From Acidovorax sp. KKS102 (lineage in GTDB: Bacteria > Pseudomonadota > Gammaproteobacteria > Burkholderiales > Burkholderiaceae_C): a stretch of 64,000 bases of DNA. Location: NCBI RefSeq assembly GCF_000302535.1, contig NC_018708.1, forward strand, positions 1,054,001 to 1,118,000. Direction: 5' to 3'. The translations under genes and the position numbers were made by a program. Under the pieces are notes generated by a model. The model saw only the letters and a program-made list of their open reading frames with translations. It had not been told where the DNA came from and made no database searches. Positions 28,112-37,183 of this stretch are shown piece by piece; position 1 is the stretch's first letter, and each line of letters opens with the position of its first letter.

Positions 28112-30391
28112 TCAGGGCTGCGGCGTGATTCTTGCCGCCCGCAGCACCGCCTGCGTACGCCGCAGGTTGCGCAATGCCAGCTCAAGGTGGGCTTGGTCAC
28201 GAACCGCCACGATGAACCGCAAATCCGTGGTGTCCAGGGCTGCCTCATCGTCCATATCCACATGGGTGATATCGGCCTCTGAATTGGCAAGCTCTGCCGC
28301 CACGCGCGCCAGCACCCCCTTGCCGTTGTTCACGGTGACGACCACGCCCGTTTCGAACATGCGTGTGGGCTCGTCCGACCAGTCCACGGCAATGAAGCGT
28401 TCGCTGTCTTTGTGCTGAAGCCGTTTGGCAACACTGCAATGTGCGTTGTGCACGACCAGTCCCTCACCGCGGCCCAGATAACCGACGATGCTGTCGCCTG
28501 GCACGGGGCGGCAGCAGGTGGCGTATTGCACGGAAGCATTCTCGCTACCGTCCAGCGTGACGGCCCCTTGCGACAGGTTTTCGTGGGATGTGTAGCGCTC
28601 ACGGGTCATGAGCAGGGCGTCCGGACGGTGGCCATGCTCTGACATCAACACCATAAGCCGTTTGGCGACGATGCTGGCAATGCGTTTGCCCAGACCCAGG
28701 TCGGTCATCAGCTCGCTGCGCGTGCGGTTGCCGGTAAAGCGCAGCAGTTTGTCCCACAGCGGTTGGGTCTCGGCGTTGACGGGGGGCAGCTGTTCGAGGC
28801 CTTCCGCGCGAATCGCCTGGGTCAACAGTTTTTCGCCCAGCCCTTCGGACTCGGTTTGGGCCAAGGTCTTGAGGTAATGACGGATCTTGGACCGCGCACG
28901 GCCCGTACGCACAAAACCCAGCCACGCAGGGTTGGGTGTGGAGACCGGGGCAGTAATGATCTCGACCACATCACCGTTTTTCAGTTCCGTGCGCAGCGGG
29001 ACCTGCTCGTTATTGATTTTCGCGGCGGTGGTACGGTCGCCCACGTTGCTGTGAATCGCGTAGGCGAAATCCACTACCGTGGCACCACGCGGCAAGGCCA
29101 TGATCTGGCTCTTGGGAGTGAAGACATAAACCGCATCGGGAAAGAGGTCCACCTTGACGTGGTCCCAGAACTCCGCCGCATCCCGCGTTTCGTTCTGGAT
29201 GTCCAGCAGGGACTGCAGCCACTTGGTTCCTAGCCGCTCAGCGGCAGTGCCTTCTCCGTCCTGGGCCTTGTACAGCCAGTGCGCCGCCACACCGGCTTCG
29301 GCAATCACATGCATCTCGTCGGTGCGCATCTGGAACTCGATGTTCACGCCCGAGGGGCCAACCAGCGTGGTGTGCAGCGACTGGTAGCCGTTGAGTTTGG
29401 CAATCGCGATGTGGTCTTTGAACTTACCGGGCACCGGCTTGTACATCTGGTGCAAAACACCCAGGGCGGTGTAGCAATCGGTCACGGTGGGCACGATGAC
29501 CCGAAAGCCGTAGATGTCCGTCACCTGGGCAAAGCTCAGGTGCTTGAGGTCCATCTTTTGATAGATGGCGTACAGCGTTTTCTCGCGCCCAGCCAAGCGC
29601 ACCTTCATACCGATCTTGGAAAAGGCGGCATCCACTTCCGCCTGCACTTTTTGAACCAGATCGCGCCGGCGGTTGCGGGATTTGTTGACCGCTTTGGCCA
29701 GGGTGGCGTAGCGCCAGGGGTGCAGGTGCCGGAAGGCCAGGTCCTGAAGTTCGCGGTAGGTCTGGTTCAGGCCGAGGCGGTGGGCGATGGGGGCATAGAT
29801 TTCCAACGTCTCGGACGAGATGCGGCCCCATTTGCTGCGCGGCATGTCCGACAGCGTACGCATGTTGTGGGTGCGGTCGGCCAGTTTGATGAGGATGACG
29901 CGCACATCCCGCGCCATGGCCAGCAGCATTTTGCGAAACGACTCGGCCTGGTTCTCTTCGCGGGTGTTGAACTGGAGCTTGTCCAGCTTGGTGAGGCCGT
30001 CCACCAGTTCGGCCACGGGGGCACCAAACCGGTCGATCAGGTCGGCCTTGGTCACACCGCAGTCTTCCATGGCGTCGTGCAACAGCGCCGCCATCAGCGC
30101 CTGGGCATCAAGTTTCCACGCCGCGCACTGTGCGGCGACCGCAATGGGGTGGGTGATGTAGGGCTCGCCACTGTTACGCAATTGCCCCAGGTGGGCTTCG
30201 TCGGCGAAGCGGTACGCCTGGCGCACCTGTTCGATGCTGGTGGCGTCCAGGTAGTCCAGGCTGTCGGTCAGCGCGGCGAAGCTGGCCGCAGCCGCATTGG
30301 CGGCCGCAGCGGCTGCCGAAAGATTGCCTGTCGGGGCCGGTTCACCGGGCCGGGGCTGCGTTGCAGAAGGTGAGTTGAGCACCGCGTTCAT
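28112..30391 (-). CDS. spoT: bifunctional (p)ppGpp synthetase/hydrolase SpoT
   Basis: The protein has 759 residues. An Ala-rich N-terminal extension of about 35 residues precedes the hydrolase HD domain, which is intact: A-D-E-A-H-L-G-Q-L-R-N-S-G-E-P-Y-I-T-H-P and L-H-D-A-M-E-D-C. The synthetase domain follows (Y-A-I-Y-Q-K-M, then D-I-Y-G-F-R-V-I-V), then TGS (V-Y-V-F-T-P-K-S-Q-I) and a C-terminal ACT domain (A-N-S-E-A-D-I-T-H-V). Intact HD and synthetase motifs support a bifunctional enzyme. Gene order gmk-rpoZ-spoT is as in E. coli. A strong terminator stands between rpoZ and this gene. Confidence 0.95.
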   Translation of the reverse strand: MNAVLNSPSATQPRPGEPAPTGNLSAAAAAANAAAASFAALTDSLDYLDATSIEQVRQAYRFADEAHLGQLRNSGEPYITHPIAVAAQCAAWKLDAQALMAALLHDAMEDCGVTKADLIDRFGAPVAELVDGLTKLDKLQFNTREENQAESFRKMLLAMARDVRVILIKLADRTHNMRTLSDMPRSKWGRISSETLEIYAPIAHRLGLNQTYRELQDLAFRHLHPWRYATLAKAVNKSRNRRRDLVQKVQAEVDAAFSKIGMKVRLAGREKTLYAIYQKMDLKHLSFAQVTDIYGFRVIVPTVTDCYTALGVLHQMYKPVPGKFKDHIAIAKLNGYQSLHTTLVGPSGVNIEFQMRTDEMHVIAEAGVAAHWLYKAQDGEGTAAERLGTKWLQSLLDIQNETRDAAEFWDHVKVDLFPDAVYVFTPKSQIMALPRGATVVDFAYAIHSNVGDRTTAAKINNEQVPLRTELKNGDVVEIITAPVSTPNPAWLGFVRTGRARSKIRHYLKTLAQTESEGLGEKLLTQAIRAEGLEQLPPVNAETQPLWDKLLRFTGNRTRSELMTDLGLGKRIASIVAKRLMVLMSEHGHRPDALLMTRERYTSHENLSQGAVTLDGSENASVQYATCCRPVPGDSIVGYLGRGEGLVVHNAHCSVAKRLQHKDSERFIAVDWSDEPTRMFETGVVVTVNNGKGVLARVAAELANSEADITHVDMDDEAALDTTDLRFIVAVRDQAHLELALRNLRRTQAVLRAARITPQP

Positions 30392-30433
30392 GCCTTAAAT
30401 GTAGCGCGGGACAGCGCCAGAGGACTTTTGGGC

Positions 30434-30460
30434 AAAAAAAAGCACCGCTGGCGCGGTGCT
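30434..30460 (-). terminator. rho-independent terminator after rpoZ
   Basis: The stem AGCACCGC (30441-30448) / GCGGTGCT (30453-30460) with a four-base loop is followed, on the minus strand, by seven or eight T (A-run 30434-30440). It lies 29 bases past the rpoZ stop and 43 bases before the spoT start, so spoT needs read-through or its own promoter in a very short gap. Confidence 0.85.
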
Positions 30461-30488
30461 TTTGGATGGGCTTTGCCCTGAAAAACGT

Positions 30489-30692
30489 TCAACCGGGAAC
30501 CTTCTTGAGCATCTCCAGGCCCACTTTGCCTTCGGCGATCTCACGCAGGGCGGTCACCGCCGGCTTGTTGCGGCTTTCAATGCGAGGAGCGTGGCCCTGG
30601 CTCAGCATGCGGGCGCGGTACGTGGCGGCCAGCACGAGCTGGAAGCGGTTGGGGATCTTTTCCAGACAGTCTTCTACGGTGATGCGTGCCAT
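30489..30692 (-). CDS. rpoZ: RNA polymerase omega subunit
   Basis: The protein has 67 residues, usual for betaproteobacteria. [20 protein letters not shown], then [12 protein letters not shown] and [17 protein letters not shown] form the complete family pattern. Omega helps assemble beta-prime and is part of one ppGpp site, which fits its place between gmk and spoT. It starts 16 bases after gmk ends. Confidence 0.97.
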   Translation of the reverse strand: MARITVEDCLEKIPNRFQLVLAATYRARMLSQGHAPRIESRNKPAVTALREIAEGKVGLEMLKKVPG

Positions 30693-30708
30693 CGTTTACT
30701 CCGGGGAT

Positions 30709-31329
30709 TCAGGTGATATTGAGCGACTGGAAGGTGTCAGCACGGGCGCGGCGCTGGGCGGCGTACTTGAGTCGCTGGGCGTGAACTACGGCTTTCAGGT
30801 CGAAAAGCGCGCGCTCAAACAACTCATTGATTATAACGAAGTCGAATTTGCTGACCTGCGCCATCTCTTCGGCCGCATTCTTGAGGCGGACCTCGATCAC
30901 CTCTGGTGTGTCCTCACCACGCCGCTCCAGGCGAGAGCGCAGCTCTTCCCAGCTGGGCGGCAGGATGAAGACCAGCACGGCGTTGGCGAAGGCCTCCCTG
31001 ATCTGCAGTGCGCCCTGGAAGTCGATCTCCAGGATCACATCCGAGCCCTGGGCAATGCGCTCTTCGATGGCTTTCTTGGAGGTGCCGTAACGATTGCCGT
31101 GCACATGCGCCCACTCCACGAAGGCATTGCTCTGCACCATCGCGTCAAACTCAGATTGCGACGCGAAGTAGTAGTCGCGGCCGTGTTTCTCCTGGCCGCG
31201 CGGTGCGCGGGTGGTGTGTGAGACCGAGAGGTGAACGTGCGAATCCAGCTCCAGCAGGGCCTTGACCAGGCTGGACTTGCCGGCACCACTGGGGGCTGCC
31301 ACTACGATGAGATTTCCAGGATAGTCCAT
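30709..31329 (-). CDS. gmk: guanylate kinase
   Basis: The protein has 206 residues. The P-loop is [19 protein letters not shown], then [20 protein letters not shown] (GMP binding) and [14 protein letters not shown]. It makes GDP from GMP. The ATG at 31329 follows the yicC-like gene by 36 bases, and a degenerate repeat fragment lies in that gap. Confidence 0.97.
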   Translation of the reverse strand: MDYPGNLIVVAAPSGAGKSSLVKALLELDSHVHLSVSHTTRAPRGQEKHGRDYYFASQSEFDAMVQSNAFVEWAHVHGNRYGTSKKAIEERIAQGSDVILEIDFQGALQIREAFANAVLVFILPPSWEELRSRLERRGEDTPEVIEVRLKNAAEEMAQVSKFDFVIINELFERALFDLKAVVHAQRLKYAAQRRARADTFQSLNIT

Positions 31330-31340
31330 GGTTGATGTGC

Positions 31341-31362
31341 GCCAGGCGCTATCAAAAAATGA
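31341..31362. repeat. possible remnant of the dispersed palindromic element (copy D)
   Basis: The gap between gmk and the yicC-like gene contains CCAGGCGCTATCAAAAAATGAG. The part GGCGCTATCAAAAA resembles one half of the intergenic element (GCGCTAT plus an A-run). There is no second arm, so this may be a decayed or partial copy, or a chance match. Confidence 0.3.
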
Positions 31363-31365
31363 GTG

Positions 31366-32283
31366 TTATTCGATATTTTGCACTTGCTCACGCATCTGCT
31401 CGATCAGCACCTTCATGTCCACGCTGATGCGGGTGAGGTCGAGCGCGGCAGATTTGGAGCCCAGCGTGTTGGCTTCGCGGTGCAGCTCCTGGATCAGGAA
31501 GTCGAGGCGCTTGCCCACTTCGCCGCCTTTTTTCAACAGGCGCTCAATTTCGTCCAGGTGCGAATCCAGCCGCGTGATCTCTTCGGCCACGTCGATGCGG
31601 ATGGCAAAGGCGGTGGCTTCGGTCAACGCGCGGTCACGGGCGGCCTCGGGCAGCGTGGAGCCGTCGGTGAGGGCCATCGCCTCCTTCCAGCGCTCCATAA
31701 AGCGCTGGCGTTGCTGCTCAACCAGCAGCGGAACCATGGGAACGGCCTGCTCGGCCAAGGCCCGCAACTGCTTGACGCGATCCAGCAGCATGGTCGCGAG
31801 GCGTTTGCCTTCGCGCTCCCGTGCGGCCAGCAAGGCGGTCAGGGCTTCTTCTGCCAGGGCTGGAACGGCCTCGCTCCAATCTTCGCTGCCCGAGTGTGCG
31901 TTGGCGCACAGGCGCAAGGCGTCGGCCACAGTAAGAGGCGCCGCGCTGGGCAGCCAGGCCCGGACGGAGTCTTGCAGAGAGTTGAGGCGCTGCAGCAGCC
32001 GGGCGGGTGGGTCTTGCAGACTATTGCCATCGTCGCTGTCGAGGGCCGCGCGCACTTCGACCTTGCCGCGCTTCAGGCGCGCTGTGAGCAGGGCGCGCAG
32101 CGTGGGCTCCATGGCGCGCAGCTCGTCGGGCAGTCGGAAAGACAGGTCCAGAAAGCGGCTGTTGACGGATCGGATTTCCAGTCCCAGCCTGCGCGTCTGG
32201 GTGGCGCGGGCGTCGGTTTCAGCGCCAGTGGCAGATGCGCCATGCTGTGCGCTGGCGTATCCGGTCATGCTGTAAACTGCCAT
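31366..32283 (-). CDS. YicC family endoribonuclease-like protein
   Basis: The protein has 305 residues. The opening M-A-V-Y-S-M-T-G-Y-A-S and the core LEIRSVNSRFLDLSFRLPDEL are typical, and the C-terminal end has R-L-D-S-H-L-D-E-I then G-K-R-L-D-F-L-I-Q-E-L-H-R-E-A-N-T, the most conserved YicC block. E. coli YicC has been described as an RNase; the role here is inferred from the family. It is first in the yicC-gmk-rpoZ-spoT row and diverges from the protein kinase gene. Confidence 0.9.
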   Translation of the reverse strand: MAVYSMTGYASAQHGASATGAETDARATQTRRLGLEIRSVNSRFLDLSFRLPDELRAMEPTLRALLTARLKRGKVEVRAALDSDDGNSLQDPPARLLQRLNSLQDSVRAWLPSAAPLTVADALRLCANAHSGSEDWSEAVPALAEEALTALLAAREREGKRLATMLLDRVKQLRALAEQAVPMVPLLVEQQRQRFMERWKEAMALTDGSTLPEAARDRALTEATAFAIRIDVAEEITRLDSHLDEIERLLKKGGEVGKRLDFLIQELHREANTLGSKSAALDLTRISVDMKVLIEQMREQVQNIE

Positions 32284-32358
32284 TGGACTTTTTGATGGTT
32301 GCTTGCGATCCGGCGATTATCCGGGTTCCGCCTTACCCCCGAATCATCTTCGCAAAAT

Positions 32359-33375
32359 ATGTCAAAAATCAAACCGGCCCCCTTGCCGCCCGATACCGCA
32401 ATTGGCGGCTACCGCGTGGTGCGCCGGTTGTCCTCCGGTGGTTTTGGTGTGGTCTATCTGGCCCTCGACGCCGAAGGCCAGCAGGTCGCCATCAAGGAAT
32501 ACCTCCCCTCATCTCTTGCGACCCGCGCTCCCGGCGAGCTTCTGCCCAAGGTCCCGCCCGAAAAGCTTTCGCTGTACCGCTTGGGGCTCAAGAGCTTCTT
32601 TGAAGAGGGCCGCTCGCTGGCGCAGATCTCGCACGCCTCGGTGGTGAGCGTGCTCAATTTCTTCCGCGAGAACGAAACCGTCTACATGGTGATGAACTAC
32701 CTGGAGGGCGCGACCCTGCAGGACTTCATCATCACCGCCCGCGACCTCAAGACCCAGAAGGTGTTCCGCGAGTCCACCATCCGCTCGCTGTTCGACGAGG
32801 TGTTGCGCGGCCTGCGCATCGTGCACCAGCACAAGATGCTGCACCTGGACATCAAGCCCGCCAACATCTTCATCACCGACGACAACAAGGCCGTGATGAT
32901 CGACTTCGGCGCGGCGCGTGAAGTGCTGAGCAAGGAAGGCAATTTCATCCGCCCCATGTATACCCCCGGCTTTGCAGCGCCCGAGATGTACCGGCGCGAC
33001 TCGCAGATGGGGCCGTGGACGGATATCTACGCCATCGGCGCCTGTATTTACGCCTGCATGCAGGGCTTCCCGCCCAACGAGGCGCCGCAGCGTGTGGACA
33101 AGGACCGCCTGTCGCTGGCCTTGACCAAGCTGCGCGGTGTGTATTCCGACAATCTGATCGAGGTGGTGGAGTGGTGCATGGCTCTCGACCCGCTGTCCCG
33201 TCCCCAGTCGGTGTTCGCATTGCAAAAGGAGCTGAGCCGTGAAGGGGAGCGCCGCTACACCAAGCTCACCGTGGCCGAGAAGATGCGGCTGCAGCTCGAC
33301 ACCCTGGTGTCTGACACCAAGAAGAATGTGCAGAAGGTGGGTGAAGCCACCGGAATCGGAGCCAAGCCCAAATGA
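32359..33375 (+). CDS. serine/threonine protein kinase (Hanks type)
   Basis: The protein has 338 residues from the ATG at 32359. The Gly loop is L-S-S-G-G-F-G-V-V-Y (residues 24-33), the ATP Lys is K46 in VAIKEYLP, the catalytic loop is HLDIKPANIF with D164, and the metal-binding DFG is I-D-F-G-A-A-R with D182. The activation-loop end appears as G-F-A-A-P-E-M-Y. The RD motif is replaced by L-D. No transmembrane or extracellular sensor part is present; the tail after the kinase domain is about 50 residues and charged. It lies 82 bases upstream of a PP2C phosphatase, a likely antagonist. Confidence 0.92.
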   Translation: MSKIKPAPLPPDTAIGGYRVVRRLSSGGFGVVYLALDAEGQQVAIKEYLPSSLATRAPGELLPKVPPEKLSLYRLGLKSFFEEGRSLAQISHASVVSVLNFFRENETVYMVMNYLEGATLQDFIITARDLKTQKVFRESTIRSLFDEVLRGLRIVHQHKMLHLDIKPANIFITDDNKAVMIDFGAAREVLSKEGNFIRPMYTPGFAAPEMYRRDSQMGPWTDIYAIGACIYACMQGFPPNEAPQRVDKDRLSLALTKLRGVYSDNLIEVVEWCMALDPLSRPQSVFALQKELSREGERRYTKLTVAEKMRLQLDTLVSDTKKNVQKVGEATGIGAKPK

Positions 33376-33457
33376 ACCAGGCACACGCAATGCAGGTTCG
33401 GGCGAGGCATGTGTCCATGGATGGCGCCCCAGTGCATCCTTGTTTGCGTGAGTCCTT

Positions 33458-34360
33458 ATGAAGTTCTCGGTATTCCAGATCAGCCGCCGCGGCGGCCGCG
33501 AGAAGAACGAAGACCGCATGGGCTATTGCTACACGCGCGAATCGGGCCTGTTTGTGTTGGCCGATGGCATGGGCGGCCACCCCGAGGGCGAAGTGGCTGC
33601 GCAGATCGCGCTGCAGACCATCTCGGCGCTGTTCCAGCGCCAGGCCAAGCCCCAGCTCAAGGATGTGCAGGAGTTCCTGTCCGGCGCGTTGCTCGCGGCG
33701 CACCACCAGATTCTGCGCTACGCCACAGAAAAAGGCATGCTCGACACCCCGCGCACCACCCTGGTTGCGGCGGTGTTGCAGGCCGGTACCGCCACCTGGA
33801 TCCACTGCGGCGATTCGCGCCTGTACATGGTGCGCGATGGCGACCTGCTGACCCGCACGCGGGACCACTCGTACATGGAACTGCGCAACACGCCGCCGCC
33901 CGGGCTGGAGCGCATCAACCGCAATGTGTTGTTCACCTGCCTGGGCTCGCCCACCAAGCCCATCTACGACATCACCGGCCCGGTGTACCTGGAACAGGGC
34001 GATCGCATCCTGTTGTGCTCTGACGGCCTCTGGGGCACGCTCAGCGACGACGAAATCGCCAAGCAGCTGGGCCGCAACACCGTATCGCATGCCGTGCCCG
34101 AGCTGGTGGAAGACGCCCTGCGCAAAGCCGGGGACAGCAGCGACAACGTGACGGTAGTGGCCCTGGAGTGGGAGACGCCTGATGCGTTCGAGTCCACTCA
34201 AGGCGTGTCCACCGACAGCATCAGCGACGACGTGTTCGCCTCCACCATCCAGGCCGGTCCGCTCGATGGGCTGGTGGATGACTTGGACGATGCGGCCATC
34301 GAGCGCTCGATTGCCGAAATCAACGAGGCGATTCGCCGCTCTGCGGCCCGCAAAGCCTGA
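33458..34360 (+). CDS. PP2C-family protein phosphatase
   Basis: The protein has 300 residues. Metal-binding motifs are N-E-D-R (D19) and VLADGMGGHPEGEVAA (D36), then I-H-C-G-D-S-R-L-Y with the next Asp, LLCSDGLWGTL, and D-N-V-T-V-V near residue 230. These fit a Mn/Mg-dependent PP2C (Stp1) Ser/Thr phosphatase. An extra C-terminal part of about 60 acidic residues follows (D-S-I-S-D-D-V-F then D-D-L-D-D-A-A-I-E-R-S). It is paired with the kinase upstream. Targets are unknown. Confidence 0.92.
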   Translation: MKFSVFQISRRGGREKNEDRMGYCYTRESGLFVLADGMGGHPEGEVAAQIALQTISALFQRQAKPQLKDVQEFLSGALLAAHHQILRYATEKGMLDTPRTTLVAAVLQAGTATWIHCGDSRLYMVRDGDLLTRTRDHSYMELRNTPPPGLERINRNVLFTCLGSPTKPIYDITGPVYLEQGDRILLCSDGLWGTLSDDEIAKQLGRNTVSHAVPELVEDALRKAGDSSDNVTVVALEWETPDAFESTQGVSTDSISDDVFASTIQAGPLDGLVDDLDDAAIERSIAEINEAIRRSAARKA

Positions 34361-34491
34361 CAGACGTGATGGGCCCGGCCGGGGCTGCTCAGCCTCGTGC
34401 ATTGGGCTGATGCCTGTCAGTTGAAGCGTTCCGTTTTCTGGCGTGCGCTTTGGGCGACGCATGGAAGGCATTTTTTGAACCCCCAAGAACC

Positions 34492-35226
34492 ATGACCACA
34501 TTCACCCGCACCGGCAACCGCGCCGCCAACCAACTGCGCCCTGTGCGCATCACCCGCCACTACACCATGCACGCCGAGGGCTCGGTGCTGATCGAGTTTG
34601 GCAACACCAAGGTGCTCTGCACCGCGTCGGTCGAAGAACGCGTGCCCCCGCACAAACGCGGCAGTGGCGAAGGCTGGGTCACGGCCGAATACGGCATGCT
34701 GCCGCGCGCCACCCACACCCGCAGCGACCGCGAGGCCGCGCGGGGCAAGCAGACCGGCCGCACACAAGAGATCCAGCGCCTGATTGGCCGCAGCCTGCGC
34801 GCCGTGTTTGACCTCAAACTGCTGGGCGAGCGCACCATCCAGCTCGACTGTGATGTGATCCAGGCCGATGGTGGCACGCGCACCGCTGCCATCACCGGTG
34901 CCTGGGTGGCGGCGCAAGATGCGGTCAACCAGCTGCTGGCCAGCGGCAAGATCACCCAGTCGCCGCTGCTGCAGCCCGTGGCGGCGATCTCGGTCGGCAT
35001 CGTGCAGGGCACACCGCTGCTGGACCTGGAATACGTGGAAGACGTGGATTGCGACACCGACATGAACGTGGTGATGACCGGCGCGGGCCACTATGTGGAG
35101 GTGCAGGGCACGGCCGAGGGCGTGGCCTTTACCCGCGCCGAGATGGACCAGCTGCTGGGCCTGGCCGAACAGGGCATTGCCCAACTGGTGCAGCTGCAAC
35201 AGCAGGCGTTGCAAAATACTCCTTAA
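34492..35226 (+). CDS. rph: ribonuclease PH
   Basis: The protein has 244 residues from the ATG at 34492. [12 protein letters not shown] begins the fold, then [29 protein letters not shown] with the phosphate-binding Arg residues, and [15 protein letters not shown]. It trims tRNA 3' ends with phosphate. The final codons (Gln-Asn-Thr-Pro) and the stop are formed by an intergenic palindromic repeat that starts inside the gene. rdgB and hemW follow on the same strand. Confidence 0.96.
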   Translation: MTTFTRTGNRAANQLRPVRITRHYTMHAEGSVLIEFGNTKVLCTASVEERVPPHKRGSGEGWVTAEYGMLPRATHTRSDREAARGKQTGRTQEIQRLIGRSLRAVFDLKLLGERTIQLDCDVIQADGGTRTAAITGAWVAAQDAVNQLLASGKITQSPLLQPVAAISVGIVQGTPLLDLEYVEDVDCDTDMNVVMTGAGHYVEVQGTAEGVAFTRAEMDQLLGLAEQGIAQLVQLQQQALQNTP

Positions 35227-35272
35227 TTGATAGCTGCTGGCGCATATTCCACTAGCGCTTGTGACCATTTTG
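35212..35272 (+). repeat. dispersed palindromic element, copy E (overlaps the rph stop codon)
   Basis: The copy runs AAAATACTCCTTAATTG, ATAGCTGCTGGCGC, ATATTCC, ACTAGCGCTTG and a T-rich end. It aligns along its length with copy B. It starts before the rph stop (TAA at 35224-35226), so it supplies the last codons of that gene, and it ends only a few bases before the rdgB start codon. Any RNA hairpin here would sit between two co-transcribed genes and next to the rdgB ribosome-binding site. Confidence 0.8.
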
Positions 35273-35275
35273 ACC

Positions 35276-35875
35276 ATGAAAATTGTTCTAGCATCCAACA
35301 ACCGCGGCAAACTGGCCGAGTTGCAGGCCATGTTTGCGCCCCTGGGCGTGGAGCTGGTGCGCCAAGCCGATCTGGGCGTGGGCGAGGCCGAGGAGCCCTT
35401 CCGCACCTTTGTCGAAAACGCCCTGGCCAAGGCACGGTTTGCGTCGGAGCACACAGGCCTGCCCGCGCTGGCCGACGATGCCGGCATGTGCGTGGATGCC
35501 TTTGGCGGCCTGCCCGGCGTGGACACGGCGTATTACTGCACCCAGTTTGGCTACGAGAAAAGCGATGACAACAACGTGCGTGCCTTGCTGGAGCAACTGC
35601 AAGGCGTGACCAACCGCCGCGCCGCCATGGTCAGCACCCTGGTCGCCGTGCGCAGCCCGCAAGACCCCGAGCCGCTGATCGCCGTGGGCCGCGTGGTGGG
35701 CGAGATCACTACCGAACCCCGGGGCAGCAATGGCTTTGGCTTCGACCCCGTGATGTTCATCCCCGAGTTCGGGAAGACCTTTGCCGAGCTGCCCGTGGCG
35801 GTGAAAAACGCTCACAGCCACCGGGGCCGCTCGGCCGCGCAGATGCTGGCATTGATGCGCGAGCGCTGGTTGTAG
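35276..35875 (+). CDS. rdgB: XTP/dITP diphosphatase (RdgB/HAM1)
   Basis: The protein has 199 residues from the ATG at 35276; a GTG five codons earlier would place the start inside the repeat. Motifs are I-V-L-A-S-N-N-R-G-K-L-A-E-L, F-V-E-N-A-L-A-K-A-R, L-A-D-D-A-G-M-C-V-D-A-F-G-G-L-P-G-V and G-F-G-F-D-P-V-M-F. The usual S-G-L-x-V-D of the family is A-G-M-C-V-D here. It cleans dITP and XTP from the nucleotide pool. It lies in the conserved rph-rdgB-hemW order. Confidence 0.96.
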   Translation: MKIVLASNNRGKLAELQAMFAPLGVELVRQADLGVGEAEEPFRTFVENALAKARFASEHTGLPALADDAGMCVDAFGGLPGVDTAYYCTQFGYEKSDDNNVRALLEQLQGVTNRRAAMVSTLVAVRSPQDPEPLIAVGRVVGEITTEPRGSNGFGFDPVMFIPEFGKTFAELPVAVKNAHSHRGRSAAQMLALMRERWL

Positions 35876-35888
35876 AAGGGCGCTGAAC

Positions 35889-37139
35889 GTGGTTCATATT
35901 CCGATCACGCCGCAGGGCGATACCGAGCCCGCCGTGGTGCGCGACATCCAGCACTACATGCGGCCGGGCCTGCTGCAGCTGCCCAGCCTGCCACCGTTGT
36001 CGCTGTACGTGCACCTGCCCTGGTGCCTCAAAAAATGCCCGTACTGCGACTTCAACTCGCATGAATTCCGCGCGAGTGCCAGCACCGGCGGCGAGGTGCC
36101 AGAGCAGCGCTACATCGACGCCCTGATGGCCGACCTGGAGGCCGCGCTGCCCCTGGTCTGGGGGCGGTCCGTGCACAGCATCTTCATCGGTGGCGGCACG
36201 CCCAGCCTGTTCTCGCCCGCAGCCATCGACCGGCTGATCGGCGACATCCGCGCCCGCCTGCGGCTGGAGCCCGATTGCGAGATCACGATGGAGGCCAACC
36301 CCGGCACGTTCGAGAAAGACCGTTTTCGCGCCTTCCGTGCGGCGGGCGTCACGCGCCTGTCGGTGGGGGTGCAGAGCTTCAACGACCAGCACCTGAAGGC
36401 CCTGGGCCGCGTGCACGACCGCGCCCAGGCGATGGCGGCGGTGGAAGAGGCCGCTGCCTCCTTCGACACCTTCAACCTCGACATCATGTACGCGCTGCCG
36501 GGCCAGACGCTACCAGAGCTGGAGCAGGACCTGCAGACCGCGCTGGCCTTCAAGCCGCCGCACATCTCCATCTACCACCTCACCATCGAGCCCAACACCT
36601 ACTTCGCCAAGTTCCCCCCGGCCATCCCCGAGGACGATCAGGCCTACGCCATGCTCGACCGCATCACCGAGATGACGGGCCAGACGGGCATGACCCGCTA
36701 CGAAATCTCGGCCTACGCGCAGCCGGGCCACCAGTGTTTTCACAACACCAACTACTGGCAGTTTGGCGACTATCTGGGCATCGGCGCGGGCGCGCACAGC
36801 AAGCTGAGCTTTGCCCACCGCGTGGTGCGGCAGGTGCGCTTTCGGGACCCGACTCGCTACATGGACAACGCCCTGGCCGGCCATGCCGTGGCCCAGGACG
36901 ACGAGGTGCGCCGCGCCGATCTGCCGTTCGAGTACATGCTCAACGCCCTGCGCCTGCGCGAGGGCTTTGCGCTGCAGGACTTCATGGCCCGCACAGGCCT
37001 GCCGCTGACAGCGATTGCCAAGGGGCTGGAGGCAGCCGAACGCAAGGGCCTGATCGAACGCGACATGGCGCGCGTGCGGCCTACCGAGCGGGGTTTTGAC
37101 TTTCTGAGCGATCTGCAGGAGCTGTTTCTGGCGGACTGA
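35889..37139 (+). CDS. hemW: radical SAM heme chaperone HemW
   Basis: The protein has 416 residues when started at GTG 35889, 13 bases after rdgB; an ATG at 35958 would remove 23 residues but keeps all motifs. The core begins L-S-L-Y-V-H-L-P-W-C-L-K-K-C-P-Y-C-D-F-N-S-H, with the CxxxCxxC cluster motif and the extra Cys-free spacing of HemW (oxygen-dependent HemN enzymes differ). I-G-G-G-T-P-S-L-F and M-E-A-N-P-G-T follow, then the C-terminal HemN domain Y-E-I-S-A-Y-A. HemW binds heme for delivery to respiratory proteins; it is often annotated as coproporphyrinogen oxidase. Confidence 0.94.
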   Translation: MVHIPITPQGDTEPAVVRDIQHYMRPGLLQLPSLPPLSLYVHLPWCLKKCPYCDFNSHEFRASASTGGEVPEQRYIDALMADLEAALPLVWGRSVHSIFIGGGTPSLFSPAAIDRLIGDIRARLRLEPDCEITMEANPGTFEKDRFRAFRAAGVTRLSVGVQSFNDQHLKALGRVHDRAQAMAAVEEAAASFDTFNLDIMYALPGQTLPELEQDLQTALAFKPPHISIYHLTIEPNTYFAKFPPAIPEDDQAYAMLDRITEMTGQTGMTRYEISAYAQPGHQCFHNTNYWQFGDYLGIGAGAHSKLSFAHRVVRQVRFRDPTRYMDNALAGHAVAQDDEVRRADLPFEYMLNALRLREGFALQDFMARTGLPLTAIAKGLEAAERKGLIERDMARVRPTERGFDFLSDLQELFLAD

Positions 37140-37183
37140 CCGCGCGGATTTCAGTCACCCCTCATCGGCAGCGTGACCTCCGC

